Assembly: GCA_913055915.1 (NCBI GenBank)
Contig: CAJXKL010000009.1
Coordinates: forward strand, 20,457 to 84,456
Source: an uncultured Candidatus Nemicrothrix sp.
GTDB taxonomy: Bacteria > Actinomycetota > Acidimicrobiia > Acidimicrobiales > MedAcidi-G1
DNA length: 64,000 nt
Direction: 5' to 3'
Shown: positions 50,714 through 60,224 of the stretch, one piece after another
Position numbering within the stretch: position 1 is the first letter of the stretch
How the letters are laid out: each line of letters begins with the position of its first letter
Position numbers and translations under genes: made by a program
Notes under the pieces: model-generated
The model's input: the letters and a program-made list of their open reading frames with translations, nothing else
Told to the model about the DNA's origin: nothing
Databases searched by the model: none

Positions 50714-51961
50714 TCAGGAACCTGGTCCGACCCGCGCTGTCGTCGCCGCTGTGGTGAGCAGTTCGGCGAGGACCGCATTCACGTCATCGAGGGTTATCTC
50801 CCGCAGGAGAGACACGTACTCGTCCAGTGCCAGGACCCGCCCCAGAAGGCTCTGGCTGGATCCCAGCCGAGCCATCCGGCTGCCGGTCCCCTCGAGACCC
50901 AGGAGGATCGAGCCCTCAAAGCCGTCCCTCGCGATCTCCAGTTCCTCGGCTGTGATTCCCTGGGCTGCCACCTCGCCAACCTGGGCTGCGATGACAGTCG
51001 AGAGTTCGTCGGCCTTTTCTGGAGACGTCCCGGCGCTCACCGTCACGAGGCCCGTGTCCTGGTAGCCGCTCATGCCCGCAAAGATGCTGTAGGCGAGGCC
51101 GAGGTCCTCCCTGACCGTCTGGAACAGGCGACTGGAGAGCCCTCCACCCAGCACGTGGACTCCAAGGGAGAGGGCGTGGCGCCTCGGGTCGTCACGGCGC
51201 AGGCCACGCCATCCCCAGGCCATGTGCACCGCCTCGGTCTGGCGGGAGACAGATCGGCCCTCGCCCGCCTCGGTGAGCAGGTCATCACGGACGGGATGCT
51301 CGGCGCCACGGCGGTCCTCGAAGGCCTCAGAAACCTGGTCGACCAGCATGGCGTGGTCCACGTCGCCGGCGGCTGCCACCACCAGGTTGGGCGACCGGTA
51401 CCAGTGGTCATGGAACTCGACGATGTCGTCGCGCTCCATGATCGTTACGGATTCGGAGGTTCCGAGGACCTCGCGACCCAGCGGGTGGTCGGGGAAGACC
51501 TCTTCGTAGAGGAGGCTCCCGACCACATCGTCGGGGTCATCGGCAGCCAGGTTCAGTTCCTCGAGGATCACCCGTCGTTCGCTGTCGACGTCCTCGGGGC
51601 GAAGTGCCGGTGAGGTGATTACGTCGGCCAGGAGAGAGGTGGCGAGTTCCTGCCCGCCTGCCGGGACACGTGCGTAGAAGGCCGTGTACTCCTTGGTGGT
51701 GAAGGCGTTCATCTCACCACCGGTGGCATCCACCAACTCGGCTATGGAGCGCGACGACCTGGTGTCGGTTCCCTTAAACAGCAGGTGTTCGAGAAAATGC
51801 GACGCTCCGGCGATCCGATTGTGCTCGTCACGTCCTCCGACCCCTACCCAGACCCCCACCGACACCGAGTGGGCATCCGGCATGCGCTCGGATACCACAC
51901 TCGGACCATCGGCAGGTCCGTCATGGGGCACGGTCAGTTCGACCACCGGGATGGTGGCCAA
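50714..51961 (-). CDS. M16-family zinc peptidase
   Basis: A 415-aa peptidase. The inverted zinc motif HFLEHLLFKGT (HxxEH) is near residue 55, with the third ligand in ILEELNLAADDPDD about 75 residues later. The C-terminal half is the usual inactive M16 domain with GGGLSSRLFQTVRE. Actinobacteria often encode it just after pnp, as here. The start is uncertain: a TTG at 51961 gives the longest reasonable protein, with a GTG six codons on as the alternative. Confidence 0.88.
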   Translation of the reverse strand: MATIPVVELTVPHDGPADGPSVVSERMPDAHSVSVGVWVGVGGRDEHNRIAGASHFLEHLLFKGTDTRSSRSIAELVDATGGEMNAFTTKEYTAFYARVPAGGQELATSLLADVITSPALRPEDVDSERRVILEELNLAADDPDDVVGSLLYEEVFPDHPLGREVLGTSESVTIMERDDIVEFHDHWYRSPNLVVAAAGDVDHAMLVDQVSEAFEDRRGAEHPVRDDLLTEAGEGRSVSRQTEAVHMAWGWRGLRRDDPRRHALSLGVHVLGGGLSSRLFQTVREDLGLAYSIFAGMSGYQDTGLVTVSAGTSPEKADELSTVIAAQVGEVAAQGITAEELEIARDGFEGSILLGLEGTGSRMARLGSSQSLLGRVLALDEYVSLLREITLDDVNAVLAELLTTAATTARVGPGS

Positions 51962-51999
51962 CCTGAGGCCCCGCGGAGGGCCCGTACCAGCGTTGGTGC

Positions 52000-54453
52000 T
52001 CAGCGCCCCCGCCCGCGACGACCGCCACCACCACGGTTGGTGGGTACGGCGACGCCCAGGTCGCCGTGGACGGCCTCTAGTTCGGCGCTGAACGCCGCCT
52101 CGAAGCCAACCTCGACGGGTCCGGTCGATGCCGGTTCCTCGTCGATGCTGTTGTAGTCGTCGTTGTCGTTGGATCCGGTGTCGACGTCGTCGTCAACCGG
52201 GTCGCTGTCAGAAGACTCGACCTCTGCCTCAACCGGCTCGTCGCTTTCGACGGGAGCCTCGGCGGCCTCGGCCTTTTCAGCGGACTCGTCACCTGCCGGC
52301 ATCAACGAGATCTTGCCGTTCGGGTCGACGTCCTCGACGACGACCGTCAGGGGCTGTCCCAGTTCGAGGACATCCTCGACCTTGTTGATGCGCTTGCCGC
52401 CACCCAGCTTGGAGATGTGCACCAGGCCGTCCCGACCGGGAAGGATGTTGACGAACGCACCAAACTTGGTGATGTTCACGACACGACCCTCATAGACGGC
52501 ACCGACCTCGGCGGTCGGCGGGTCGACAATCAACTGGATCTGACGCTCGGCCTCGGCCACGGCACCACGGTCGGGCGAGGCGATGGCGACAATGCCCACC
52601 ATGCCGTCGTCGTCGACGCTGATGTCGGCGCCGGTCTCAGCCTGGATGGTGTTGATCATCTTGCCCTTCGGGCCGATGACCTCACCGATCTTCTCTATCG
52701 GAATCTCGAAGCTGACGATCTTCGGGGCGTTCTCGCCAACATCGTCACGCGGCTCCGGAATGGCCTCGGCCATGGATGCCAGGATCGCCTGACGTGCCTC
52801 CTTGGCCTGGTTCAGGGCTGCCGCCAGGACATCTGCGGGGATGCCGTCGATCTTGGTGTCCAACTGCAGGGCGGTCACGAAGTCGGCTGTACCGGCCACC
52901 TTGAAGTCCATGTCGCCAAAGGCGTCCTCGGCTCCGAGGATGTCGGTCAGGGTCACGTACTCACCGTCGAGGTAGACGAGGCCCATGGCGATTCCGGCTA
53001 CGGGAGCCTTGATCGGCACACCGGCGTCCATCATCGAGAGGCTCGACGAACACACCGATGCCATCGAGGTCGAACCGTTCGATGACAGAACCTCTGACAC
53101 GAGGCGAAGGGTGTAGGGGAAATCCTCGAAGGCTGGCAGGACCGGCACGAGGGCACGCTCGGCGAGCGCACCATGGCCGATTTCGCGCCGCTTCGGACCC
53201 CGCATGAACCCGGTCTCGCCTGTTGAGAACGGCGGGAAGTTGTAGTGGTGCATGTAGCGCTTGCGGTCGACGGGGTCGATTCCGTCGATCATCTGGTCCA
53301 TGCGTCCTGTGCCGAGGGTGGTGAAGTTGAGCACCTGGGTCTCGCCCCGCTGGAACAGGCCGGATCCGTGTGCCGTGGGGATGACTGCCACGTCAGACGA
53401 CAATGGCCGCAGGTCTACGGTTCCACGCCCGTCAATGCGGACTCCGTCGGACACGATGCGGGCACGGACGACGTCCTTGGTGACCGACCGGATGGCTCCC
53501 TTGATCTGGCTGTCGGCATCGTCCACCTCGGCGAACTGCGGAAGTAGTTCGTCGAGGAGGGCGGCCTTCACGGCTGCCTCTGCCACGCCACGGTCCGCCT
53601 TCACGGCGATTGTCTGGGTTTCGGCAATGCGGTCCCGGCCTGCGGCATCGACCGCTGCCCTGATCTCGTCGCTGTAGTCAACGGTGACCTCGTAAGGCAT
53701 GATCTCGGGTGCACCCACGGCCTCGATGAGCTCCAACTGCATCTCGATGACCTCGCGGATGTACTGCTTTGAGAAGTCAAGGCCGTCGGCCAGTACTGCC
53801 TCGTCGACCTTGGGGGCACCGGCCTCGTAGGCGTCGTAGGTGGATGCCGTACCACCGGCCTCAACCATCATCACGGCGACATCACCGTCGTCGAGCAGGC
53901 GACCTGCCACGACCATCTCAAATGCCGACTCGGATCCCTCTTCGTAGGTGGGGTGTGGAATCCACTCGCCGGCAGCGGACCATGCGATGCGCACAGCACC
54001 GATGGGACCGTCGAACGGAATGCCGGACAGCATCAACGCTGCCGAGGCGCCATTCAGGGCCAGGACATCGTGTGGGTTCTCCATGTCGGCTCCCATGACG
54101 GTGCCGACGATGTGTACCTCATTGCGGAACCCGTCGGGGAACATCGGCCGCAGCGGGCGGTCGATGAGACGACAGGTCAGGATCGCCGACTCGGGCGCAC
54201 GGCCCTCACGACGGAAGAACGAGCCGGGGATCTTGCCGGCGGCGTACATCCGCTCCTCGATGTCGACGGTAAGCGGGAAGAAGCTTGCACCCGGTCGGGG
54301 TGACCTCGCTCCGGTGGCGGTCACCAGGACGGTGGACCTGCCAATTTGTGCCAGCACGGCACCGTCGGCGAGGCCGGCCAGACGGCCCACCTCGAACGAC
54401 ATTGTCTTTTCGGACCCGCTGAAGGTGCGGGACACGGTCTTTACTTCAGTCAT
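52000..54453 (-). CDS. pnp: Polyribonucleotide nucleotidyltransferase
   Basis: An 817-aa PNPase. Two RNase PH domains (about 10-230 and 310-550) carry GSFFRREGR and TSMASVCSSSLSMMDAGVP, followed by a KH domain with IGEVIGPKGKMI and an S1 domain with GAVYEGRVVNITKFGAF. The tail is very acidic and ends in an RGGGGRRGRGR stretch. It degrades RNA phosphorolytically and can make guanosine polyphosphates in actinobacteria. ATG 54453 with AGAGGA; rpsO precedes it. Confidence 0.96.
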   Translation of the reverse strand: MTEVKTVSRTFSGSEKTMSFEVGRLAGLADGAVLAQIGRSTVLVTATGARSPRPGASFFPLTVDIEERMYAAGKIPGSFFRREGRAPESAILTCRLIDRPLRPMFPDGFRNEVHIVGTVMGADMENPHDVLALNGASAALMLSGIPFDGPIGAVRIAWSAAGEWIPHPTYEEGSESAFEMVVAGRLLDDGDVAVMMVEAGGTASTYDAYEAGAPKVDEAVLADGLDFSKQYIREVIEMQLELIEAVGAPEIMPYEVTVDYSDEIRAAVDAAGRDRIAETQTIAVKADRGVAEAAVKAALLDELLPQFAEVDDADSQIKGAIRSVTKDVVRARIVSDGVRIDGRGTVDLRPLSSDVAVIPTAHGSGLFQRGETQVLNFTTLGTGRMDQMIDGIDPVDRKRYMHHYNFPPFSTGETGFMRGPKRREIGHGALAERALVPVLPAFEDFPYTLRLVSEVLSSNGSTSMASVCSSSLSMMDAGVPIKAPVAGIAMGLVYLDGEYVTLTDILGAEDAFGDMDFKVAGTADFVTALQLDTKIDGIPADVLAAALNQAKEARQAILASMAEAIPEPRDDVGENAPKIVSFEIPIEKIGEVIGPKGKMINTIQAETGADISVDDDGMVGIVAIASPDRGAVAEAERQIQLIVDPPTAEVGAVYEGRVVNITKFGAFVNILPGRDGLVHISKLGGGKRINKVEDVLELGQPLTVVVEDVDPNGKISLMPAGDESAEKAEAAEAPVESDEPVEAEVESSDSDPVDDDVDTGSNDNDDYNSIDEEPASTGPVEVGFEAAFSAELEAVHGDLGVAVPTNRGGGGRRGRGR

Positions 54454-54720
54454 TGTTTCCTCTCTTGATCCCGGCTGGAACTCCTCCGGCCGGGACGACG
54501 GCCGCTCCTTGCGGCAGACCGGGCAACCCTTGGCCTCCAGCCTCCAGTTGGATACATCCCGACCCGGTCACCCCCGTGGGAGGAACCTGCCGAGCGGCAT
54601 GCAACTGGCACTGATGACCTCCGGGACCCGGGGTCGTCGTATTGTTTGTCGGTTCCGTTGGTCCGGACCCCCGACAGGGGTATGGACGACCGTGTGGTCG
54701 CCGTACTCCAGGTACTCCGC
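54454..54720 (-). promoter_or_regulatory. rpsO-pnp intergenic leader with hairpins
   Basis: Minus strand: an ACCCC-TGTCG-GGGGT-type hairpin about 40 nt after rpsO (about 54665-54680), then a GACCCCGGGTCC palindrome, then a GC-rich stem next to the pnp ribosome binding site (CGGCC...GGCCGG around 54480-54505). The first may end rpsO transcription; the last resembles the hairpin by which pnp leaders are autoregulated. Roles are inferred. Confidence 0.4.
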
Positions 54721-54990
54721 CTACCGGCGCAGCCCCAACTTGGCGATGATCGCCCGATAGCGCTCGACGTCATTTGCCATGACGTAGTCGAGCAGCCGTC
54801 GGCGGCGACCCACCAGCATCAACAGGCCTCGCCGGCTGTGATGGTCCTTCTTGTGGACCTTCAGGTGGCCGGTGAGGTGGTTGATGCGGTCACTCAGCAG
54901 GGCAATCTGTACCTCGGGAGAACCGGTGTCGGTCTCGTGAAGCTTGTGCTCTGTGATCGTGTCAGCCTTTGGGGGCAGGTTGGTCGGCAT
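54721..54990 (-). CDS. rpsO: Ribosomal protein S15
   Basis: An 89-aa S15 with [20 protein letters not shown] and [20 protein letters not shown], the rRNA-binding core. ATG 54990 matches the usual length. It precedes pnp as in most bacteria. The upstream 264 bp to the ribA stop (54991-55254) hold no gene or RNA that I can identify. Confidence 0.96.
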   Translation of the reverse strand: MPTNLPPKADTITEHKLHETDTGSPEVQIALLSDRINHLTGHLKVHKKDHHSRRGLLMLVGRRRRLLDYVMANDVERYRAIIAKLGLRR

Positions 54991-55254
54991 CGGTACCTCG
55001 GGTATCGGACCCGGCCTCGTAGCGCGCAGTGCGTCGCTGGAAGCCATACGGAGGGCCGGAGGTTTCGGATCCGACCCCGAACGACCCGGTTGGGTCGTCC
55101 ACGGGCGCAAAGACTACCAGCGGGTTGCGGTAGGCCCACCCGGGCTCCCGAACGCACCCGGTGCGCCTGGAGAACCAGGAGTTCCACGACTGGTCAGACC
55201 GGTCCATTCACCAAGGGAGCCGGCTTCTTGTATTCGACCGAGTGGGCCCAGACC

Positions 55255-55935
55255 TCAGGAGACCTCAGGGTCCAGGTGGCCCAACCGAGACCTCTTTGTC
55301 GACAGGTACCGCTCGTTCTCGACGGTCGGCTCACTCCAGAGCGACAGGCGACCTACAACCCTGACCCCCAGTTCGGTCAGGCCGCCGACCTTCGCTGGGT
55401 TGTTGGTCAACAGGACGACTGACTCGACCCCGAGGTGAGAGAGAACCTGTGCCGCCACGCCGTAGTTGCGTTCATCTGCGGCATGGCCAAGTTCCAGGTT
55501 TGCCTCGATCGTGTCAAAACCCTCATCTTGAAGCCGGTAGGCACGGAGCTTCTCCGCTAAGCCAATTCCACGGCCCTCGTGGCCACGCAGGTAGACCACG
55601 ACGCCCCGACCCTCCTCGGCGATTCGCTCAAGCGACATCTCCAGCTGGGCTCCACAGTCGCAACGACGGGAACCGAACACGTCACCTGTCAGACACTCTG
55701 AATGCACCCGTGTCACCACATCCTCACCGGCAACGTCGCCCAACACAAGCGCCAGGTGCTCAAGGCCGTCGACAAGGCTGGTGAACACGTGCCCCTCGAA
55801 GGTGCCAACGCTGGTCGGCACGGGCGCTGACCCTCCCTCAAACACGAACTTCGTTCCTGGCCGGAGCTGGTGTTCAGTATCCGGGCGACCCGACCGAAAC
55901 CCCTCAACTGCATCCCCAACTGCTGCGGTACCCAC
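55255..55935 (-). CDS. ribA: GTP cyclohydrolase II
   Basis: A 226-aa enzyme without the RibB domain. The zinc cysteines are in HSECLTGDVFGSRRCDCG, and YLRGHEGRGIGLAEKLRAY is the catalytic signature. It opens GTP to the pyrimidine precursor of riboflavin. The start is a GTG at 55935. ribF is two genes upstream; an acyl-CoA ligase lies between. Confidence 0.92.
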   Translation of the reverse strand: MGTAAVGDAVEGFRSGRPDTEHQLRPGTKFVFEGGSAPVPTSVGTFEGHVFTSLVDGLEHLALVLGDVAGEDVVTRVHSECLTGDVFGSRRCDCGAQLEMSLERIAEEGRGVVVYLRGHEGRGIGLAEKLRAYRLQDEGFDTIEANLELGHAADERNYGVAAQVLSHLGVESVVLLTNNPAKVGGLTELGVRVVGRLSLWSEPTVENERYLSTKRSRLGHLDPEVS

Positions 55936-55992
55936 CGGTCAAGCCTCCAGCATCGACGCAGTGCAACGCGACTCCGAGTAGACGAGGCCCAT

Positions 55993-57552
55993 CTACTCGG
56001 GCTTCCTTGCGGGCCCAGGGTGGTGCAACAGGAACTTGCGGATCTTCCCAACGCTCGTACGCGGAAGCTCGTCGAGGAATGTGATCTCGACAGGTCTCTT
56101 CACCTTTGCCAGCCTCTCGGTACACCACTGGTTCAGATCAGCCACCGAGGGCGGGTGCGTCGAGGGGTCAGCCACCACGAAGGCGACCGGCAACTCGTCA
56201 CGAATCTCGTCATCACGTCCGATCACTGCAGCCTCCAACACCCCGGGGTGCTGGGCCAACACGGCCTCAACCTCAACCACAGAGACGTTTTCGCCCGCGA
56301 CCTTCAGCACGTCGGATCGCCGACCATCGAAGTAGTGCCGATCCGTGTCGTCGCGTCTGGCCCGATCGCCTGTCAGAAACCAGCCATCGCGGAAGCTGGC
56401 TTCAGTTGTGGCAGCGTCGTCCAGGTAGCCGGCAAACAGGGTCATGCCGCGTTTACCTCCGACTACGACCTCCCCAACTTCGCCAATGTCCACCGAGGTG
56501 CCGTCAGGTCGCTGGACGTCAACGACGCATCCGGCTGTCACCCGGCCCATTGATGACGGCTCAGGATCCTCGGTTTCTTCAGTCAGGACTGCAGGGATGG
56601 TCTCGGTCATCCCGTACAACTGCCTTGGCCGGCACCCGAACCACTCGGACACCATGGAGTACTGGTCAGCAGTGATGTTCTGGGCGTACCAGCAGTGCCG
56701 GAGCCTCAGGCCTTCTACAGAGGCTCCCCTGGCGAGGATCATCCGCAGAGGCGCCGCAAACAGGCTGGCCGCCGTGGCACCGTAACGGGCGGCCTGCGGC
56801 AAGAAACCGCTGGCCGAAAAGCTGGGCATCAAGGCGACGCTTGCGCCAACCCAGATAGCCGATGCAAACGAGTAGTACTGGGCGTTCACGTGGAACATCG
56901 GAAGAACTACCAACTGGCGATCCGTCTCGTCCAGGCCCGCAGCCAGTGCCATCGTTCTACCAGCAAATGCATAGTTGGCCTGGGTCACCTCCACACCCTT
57001 GGGGTCACCGGTCGTTCCTGAAGTGAACATGACGGCAGCCCGGTCCGTCGGGCCCGGCCGCGACCAGGAGGTGAACGGATCACCGAGGAGGGAAGGCAGG
57101 CCGGGATCCTGCTCATCAACCTGGACGGCCTGAATACCTCCACAAGCCTGCTGGTACACATCTGATCGCTGTGACGCACAGACGCCCACCACCGGACCCG
57201 TGCGTCGAATGTGTCCCTCTAGTTCGGCGACGCTACCCAGGGGGTCCGACGGGACCACCCATGCGCCCAGCCTGACCGCGGCCAACCAGACCGCTACGAA
57301 CGCCGGAGAGTTGGCGAGGGCCATGTGGACCGCTGACCCGGCAGTCACGCCGCGAGATGAGAGCGTTCCGGCAACCCGTGATACAACGTCGTCGAACTGA
57401 CCGTAGGTCCATGTTGAGACAGCCCCGTCCACTCCCTCAAAAACCAGGAACTGGCTGTCACCCCGTTGTTCGACGCTCCTGCCCCATGCCCCGCCGAAGG
57501 TCAGCGGACCACCCGAGAATCCCATACACCGCAGATCATCTGTCACCGTCAT
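55993..57552 (-). CDS. AMP-forming acyl-CoA ligase, CaiC-like
   Basis: A 519-aa ANL enzyme. MFTSGTTGDPKGV is the P-loop motif, then YGMTETIP, the hinge GDRARRDDTDRHYFDGR and the C-terminal lysine in PRTSVGKIRKF. It activates a carboxylic acid to the acyl-adenylate and then to the thioester; overall similarity is closest to the crotonobetaine/carnitine or 2-succinyl-type ligases, substrate unknown. An ATG at 57552 has GAGG eleven bases before it. Confidence 0.88.
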   Translation of the reverse strand: MTVTDDLRCMGFSGGPLTFGGAWGRSVEQRGDSQFLVFEGVDGAVSTWTYGQFDDVVSRVAGTLSSRGVTAGSAVHMALANSPAFVAVWLAAVRLGAWVVPSDPLGSVAELEGHIRRTGPVVGVCASQRSDVYQQACGGIQAVQVDEQDPGLPSLLGDPFTSWSRPGPTDRAAVMFTSGTTGDPKGVEVTQANYAFAGRTMALAAGLDETDRQLVVLPMFHVNAQYYSFASAIWVGASVALMPSFSASGFLPQAARYGATAASLFAAPLRMILARGASVEGLRLRHCWYAQNITADQYSMVSEWFGCRPRQLYGMTETIPAVLTEETEDPEPSSMGRVTAGCVVDVQRPDGTSVDIGEVGEVVVGGKRGMTLFAGYLDDAATTEASFRDGWFLTGDRARRDDTDRHYFDGRRSDVLKVAGENVSVVEVEAVLAQHPGVLEAAVIGRDDEIRDELPVAFVVADPSTHPPSVADLNQWCTERLAKVKRPVEITFLDELPRTSVGKIRKFLLHHPGPARKPE

Positions 57553-57695
57553 CAATTGTTATACCTCAGACGGGCCATCTGTGTGTCCGGGACCCGCACC
57601 CAGGGTCGACGTAATCCCAAGAGCCGGGTCGCTGATCCCTGCATGTCGACCCTCGATTGTGTGCTGTTCCACCAGCCCTGCAATCGAGGTCCGAA

Positions 57696-58637
57696 CTAGC
57701 AGCCCAGGACCCGGCGTGCCCCGATCACATCGTCCTTGAGTTGGGCAACCAGTGACTCGACGCCGTCGAAGCGGCGCTCTCCACGCAGGAAGTCGGCAAA
57801 GGAGACCCGGCAGACCTCCCCATACAGGTCACCGTCGAAGTCCAGCAGGTGGGCCTCGAGAAGAGACCGCTCAGCGTGCAGGTAGAAGGTCGGACGCCTG
57901 CCGATGTTTATCGCACACGGATGGCTGGACCCGTCTGGCCTCTCCAACCAACCCGCATAGACACCATCGGCCGGTATGGCACTCTCAGGGGGCAGCGGGA
58001 TGTTCGCCGTCGGGAAACCAATCTGCCTTCCGCGCTGGTCACCGCTGACCACCTCCCCCACCACCTCGTAGGGCCGACCGAGCATCCTCCCTGCATGGGC
58101 CACGTCGCCTCCGAGGAGGGAACGGCGAATAGCGGTGGACGAGATCGGCTCGAGCGTGAGAGGCATCTCCTTGAGAGCATCGACGCCGACAACGTCGAAA
58201 CCGCGCTCACGGCCGAGGTCCTCGAGGAACGCGAGGTTCCCGCCGCGCTTGTGCCCGAAGTGCAGGTCATAGCCGACCACCAGTGCCTCTGCTCCGACCC
58301 AGCCCAGCAGGACCTCCTCGGTGAAATCCAGGGCAGTACGGCGTGCCTCGACCTCGTCGAACTCGACCAGGAATGCATGGTTGACCCCGCATCCGCCAAT
58401 GAGGTCCAACCGGTCATCGAGGCTCGTAAGGAGCGGCGGTGCGCTCTCGGCCCGCAGAACCACCGCCGGGTGCCCGACAAAGGTGACCACGGCAGATTCG
58501 ATTCCACGCTGACGTGCCTCACCAACCGTTCTGGCAAGGACCTCCTGATGGCCAAGGTGGACGCCGTCGAAGGTGCCCAGCGTCGCCACGGTGCGCAGGT
58601 CGACCAACTCACTGTCACCCCGACGATGTACCTGCAT
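57696..58637 (-). CDS. ribF: Bifunctional riboflavin kinase/FAD synthetase
   Basis: A 313-aa protein. The FAD synthetase domain has TLGTFDGVHLGHQ near the start and ISSTAIRRSL; the kinase domain has GRQIGFPTANIPL and INIGRRPTF, then the catalytic glutamate in LEAHLLDFDGDLYG. It makes FMN and FAD. In many bacteria it follows truB; here truB lies on the same strand with a TSUP gene and a plus-strand aldolase between. ATG 58637. Confidence 0.94.
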   Translation of the reverse strand: MQVHRRGDSELVDLRTVATLGTFDGVHLGHQEVLARTVGEARQRGIESAVVTFVGHPAVVLRAESAPPLLTSLDDRLDLIGGCGVNHAFLVEFDEVEARRTALDFTEEVLLGWVGAEALVVGYDLHFGHKRGGNLAFLEDLGRERGFDVVGVDALKEMPLTLEPISSTAIRRSLLGGDVAHAGRMLGRPYEVVGEVVSGDQRGRQIGFPTANIPLPPESAIPADGVYAGWLERPDGSSHPCAINIGRRPTFYLHAERSLLEAHLLDFDGDLYGEVCRVSFADFLRGERRFDGVESLVAQLKDDVIGARRVLGC

Positions 58638-58693
58638 GACAACACACGCTATTGGCGAAACGACCGGTAGGCATACGCGGGTATTGTCACCCG

Positions 58694-59452
58694 ATGACCT
58701 CACCCGAGCTACCGGCACCGTTCGATCCCGCAACCACTGAACTGGGCTGCTGGCTGAAGTTGCCGTCAAGCATCGCAGCCGAGGCCGCCTCGCTTCTCGG
58801 TTTCGACTACGTCTGCATCGACATGCAGCACGGGCTCTTGAGCCGTAGCGACCTGACGCCGATGCTCCAGGCCGTCCACCCGCACTCACCCCGGGCGCTT
58901 GTGCGGGTGCCGGCAAACGACCCGTCGACCATTGGATGGTGCCTCGACGCCGGCGCCACCGGGGTCATCGTCCCCCTGATCAACTCCGCCGACGAGGCAG
59001 AGGCCGCCGTGAGGGCCGCCATGTACCCACCCCGGGGCGACCGGAGCACCGGGCCGGCCCGCGCCGCCGTCATCTACGGAAACGACTACGTCCACGCATC
59101 GAACACGTCCGTCCAGTGCATACCGATGATCGAGACCACCGGAGCACTCGGTTCACTAGACGGGATCCTGTCCCTGCCCGGCGTCAACGCCATCTATGTC
59201 GGCCCATCGGACCTCTCCGTCAGCCTGGGGCTGGGTCCGGGCAACCACGACGGCGAGACAGCCTTCGACGACGCCCTCACAGCCGTGCTGGATGCCTGCA
59301 ACCGACACGGTGTCGTTCCCGGCATTCATGCCAACCCGTCTCTGGCGACCAGACGGCTTGAACAGGGGTTCCGAATCGTCACGATCGCCGAGGACCTGAG
59401 CGGAATGCAGGGTGCCATGAGCGGAGCCCTCAACACCATCAGGGGCGACTGA
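58694..59452 (+). CDS. HpcH/HpaI aldolase-family protein
   Basis: A 252-aa TIM barrel. FDYVCIDMQHGLL, the arginine in ALVRVPANDP, the glutamate in CIPMIETTGAL and IYVGPSDLSVSLG are the motifs of the HpaI branch, metal-dependent class II aldolases that cleave 4-hydroxy-2-oxo acids. The substrate is not evident. It is the only plus-strand gene between ribF and infB. ATG 58694 is chosen because the frame before it has no homology. Confidence 0.9.
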   Translation: MTSPELPAPFDPATTELGCWLKLPSSIAAEAASLLGFDYVCIDMQHGLLSRSDLTPMLQAVHPHSPRALVRVPANDPSTIGWCLDAGATGVIVPLINSADEAEAAVRAAMYPPRGDRSTGPARAAVIYGNDYVHASNTSVQCIPMIETTGALGSLDGILSLPGVNAIYVGPSDLSVSLGLGPGNHDGETAFDDALTAVLDACNRHGVVPGIHANPSLATRRLEQGFRIVTIAEDLSGMQGAMSGALNTIRGD

Positions 59453-59479
59453 TTCCCCTCACTGCCCCCCGGTAAGACC

Positions 59480-60220
59480 TCAGTAGAGGCCGATCAGCCG
59501 ACCGGCAAAGCCCACGACGGCCACCACCAGGACCGGCCGAACCACCTTCTCGCCTCCGACCACGGTGACGCGGGCCCCCATGAAGCCGCCGACCGCATAC
59601 CCGGCGGCGAGCACCAGGGCCGGCCCCCAGTCGACGCTGCCCCCGATCACGAACACCGGCAGGGCCATGACCGTCACGGCCAGGACCACTACGACCTTGA
59701 TGCTGTTGGCCAGCACAAGGTCAACCCCGGAACGCGAAAGGGCCAACACCAGCAGCAGGCCGATCCCGGCCTGGAATGCCCCCCCGTAGATACCGATACC
59801 CAGGAAGACGACCGTCGCCACCGGCCCCGACCATGTCGGGCCAGACAACGATGCCGACACCCGGGGCGGCCTGAGCGAGACCAGGAGCAGCGGAACCATC
59901 AGGAACCCGAACGCGCGCTCGAACGCCTCGTCCGTCAACTGCTCGACCAGGACGGCACCGATGACCGCCCCGATGGCAACAGGAGCCAGCACCGGAAGTG
60001 CTCTGGACAGGCCGGAGTGTCCCAGGCGGCGAAACCCAACTGCCGCGGTCGCCGTGGATGTGAGTATGCCGACCCGGTTGGAGCCATTGGCAACATTCCC
60101 GGGAACCCCTGCCAGCACAAGGAGGGGAACGGTGAGGAGGGAACCACCGCCAGCCATGGTGTTGACGACCCCGGCACCAAGGCCTCCAGCCAGCAGGAGC
60201 AGAACGTTGACCAGGGTCAC
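59480..60220 (-). CDS. TSUP-family membrane permease (TauE/SafE)
   Basis: About 246 aa with seven or eight membrane helices. AGGLGAGVVNTMAGGGSLLT at the N-terminus and the repeated GIYGGAFQAGIG in the second half are the paired TSUP motifs. Relatives export sulfite or sulfonates or carry other anions. A GTG at 60220 starts it, five bases after the truB stop. Confidence 0.88.
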   Translation of the reverse strand: MTLVNVLLLLAGGLGAGVVNTMAGGGSLLTVPLLVLAGVPGNVANGSNRVGILTSTATAAVGFRRLGHSGLSRALPVLAPVAIGAVIGAVLVEQLTDEAFERAFGFLMVPLLLVSLRPPRVSASLSGPTWSGPVATVVFLGIGIYGGAFQAGIGLLLVLALSRSGVDLVLANSIKVVVVLAVTVMALPVFVIGGSVDWGPALVLAAGYAVGGFMGARVTVVGGEKVVRPVLVVAVVGFAGRLIGLY

Positions 60221-60224
60221 GACA

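Noticed and set aside
50429..51613. A 394-codon open frame on the plus strand opposite dapB and the M16 peptidase
   Set aside because: It covers the end of one and most of another well-supported gene; it is an antisense shadow.
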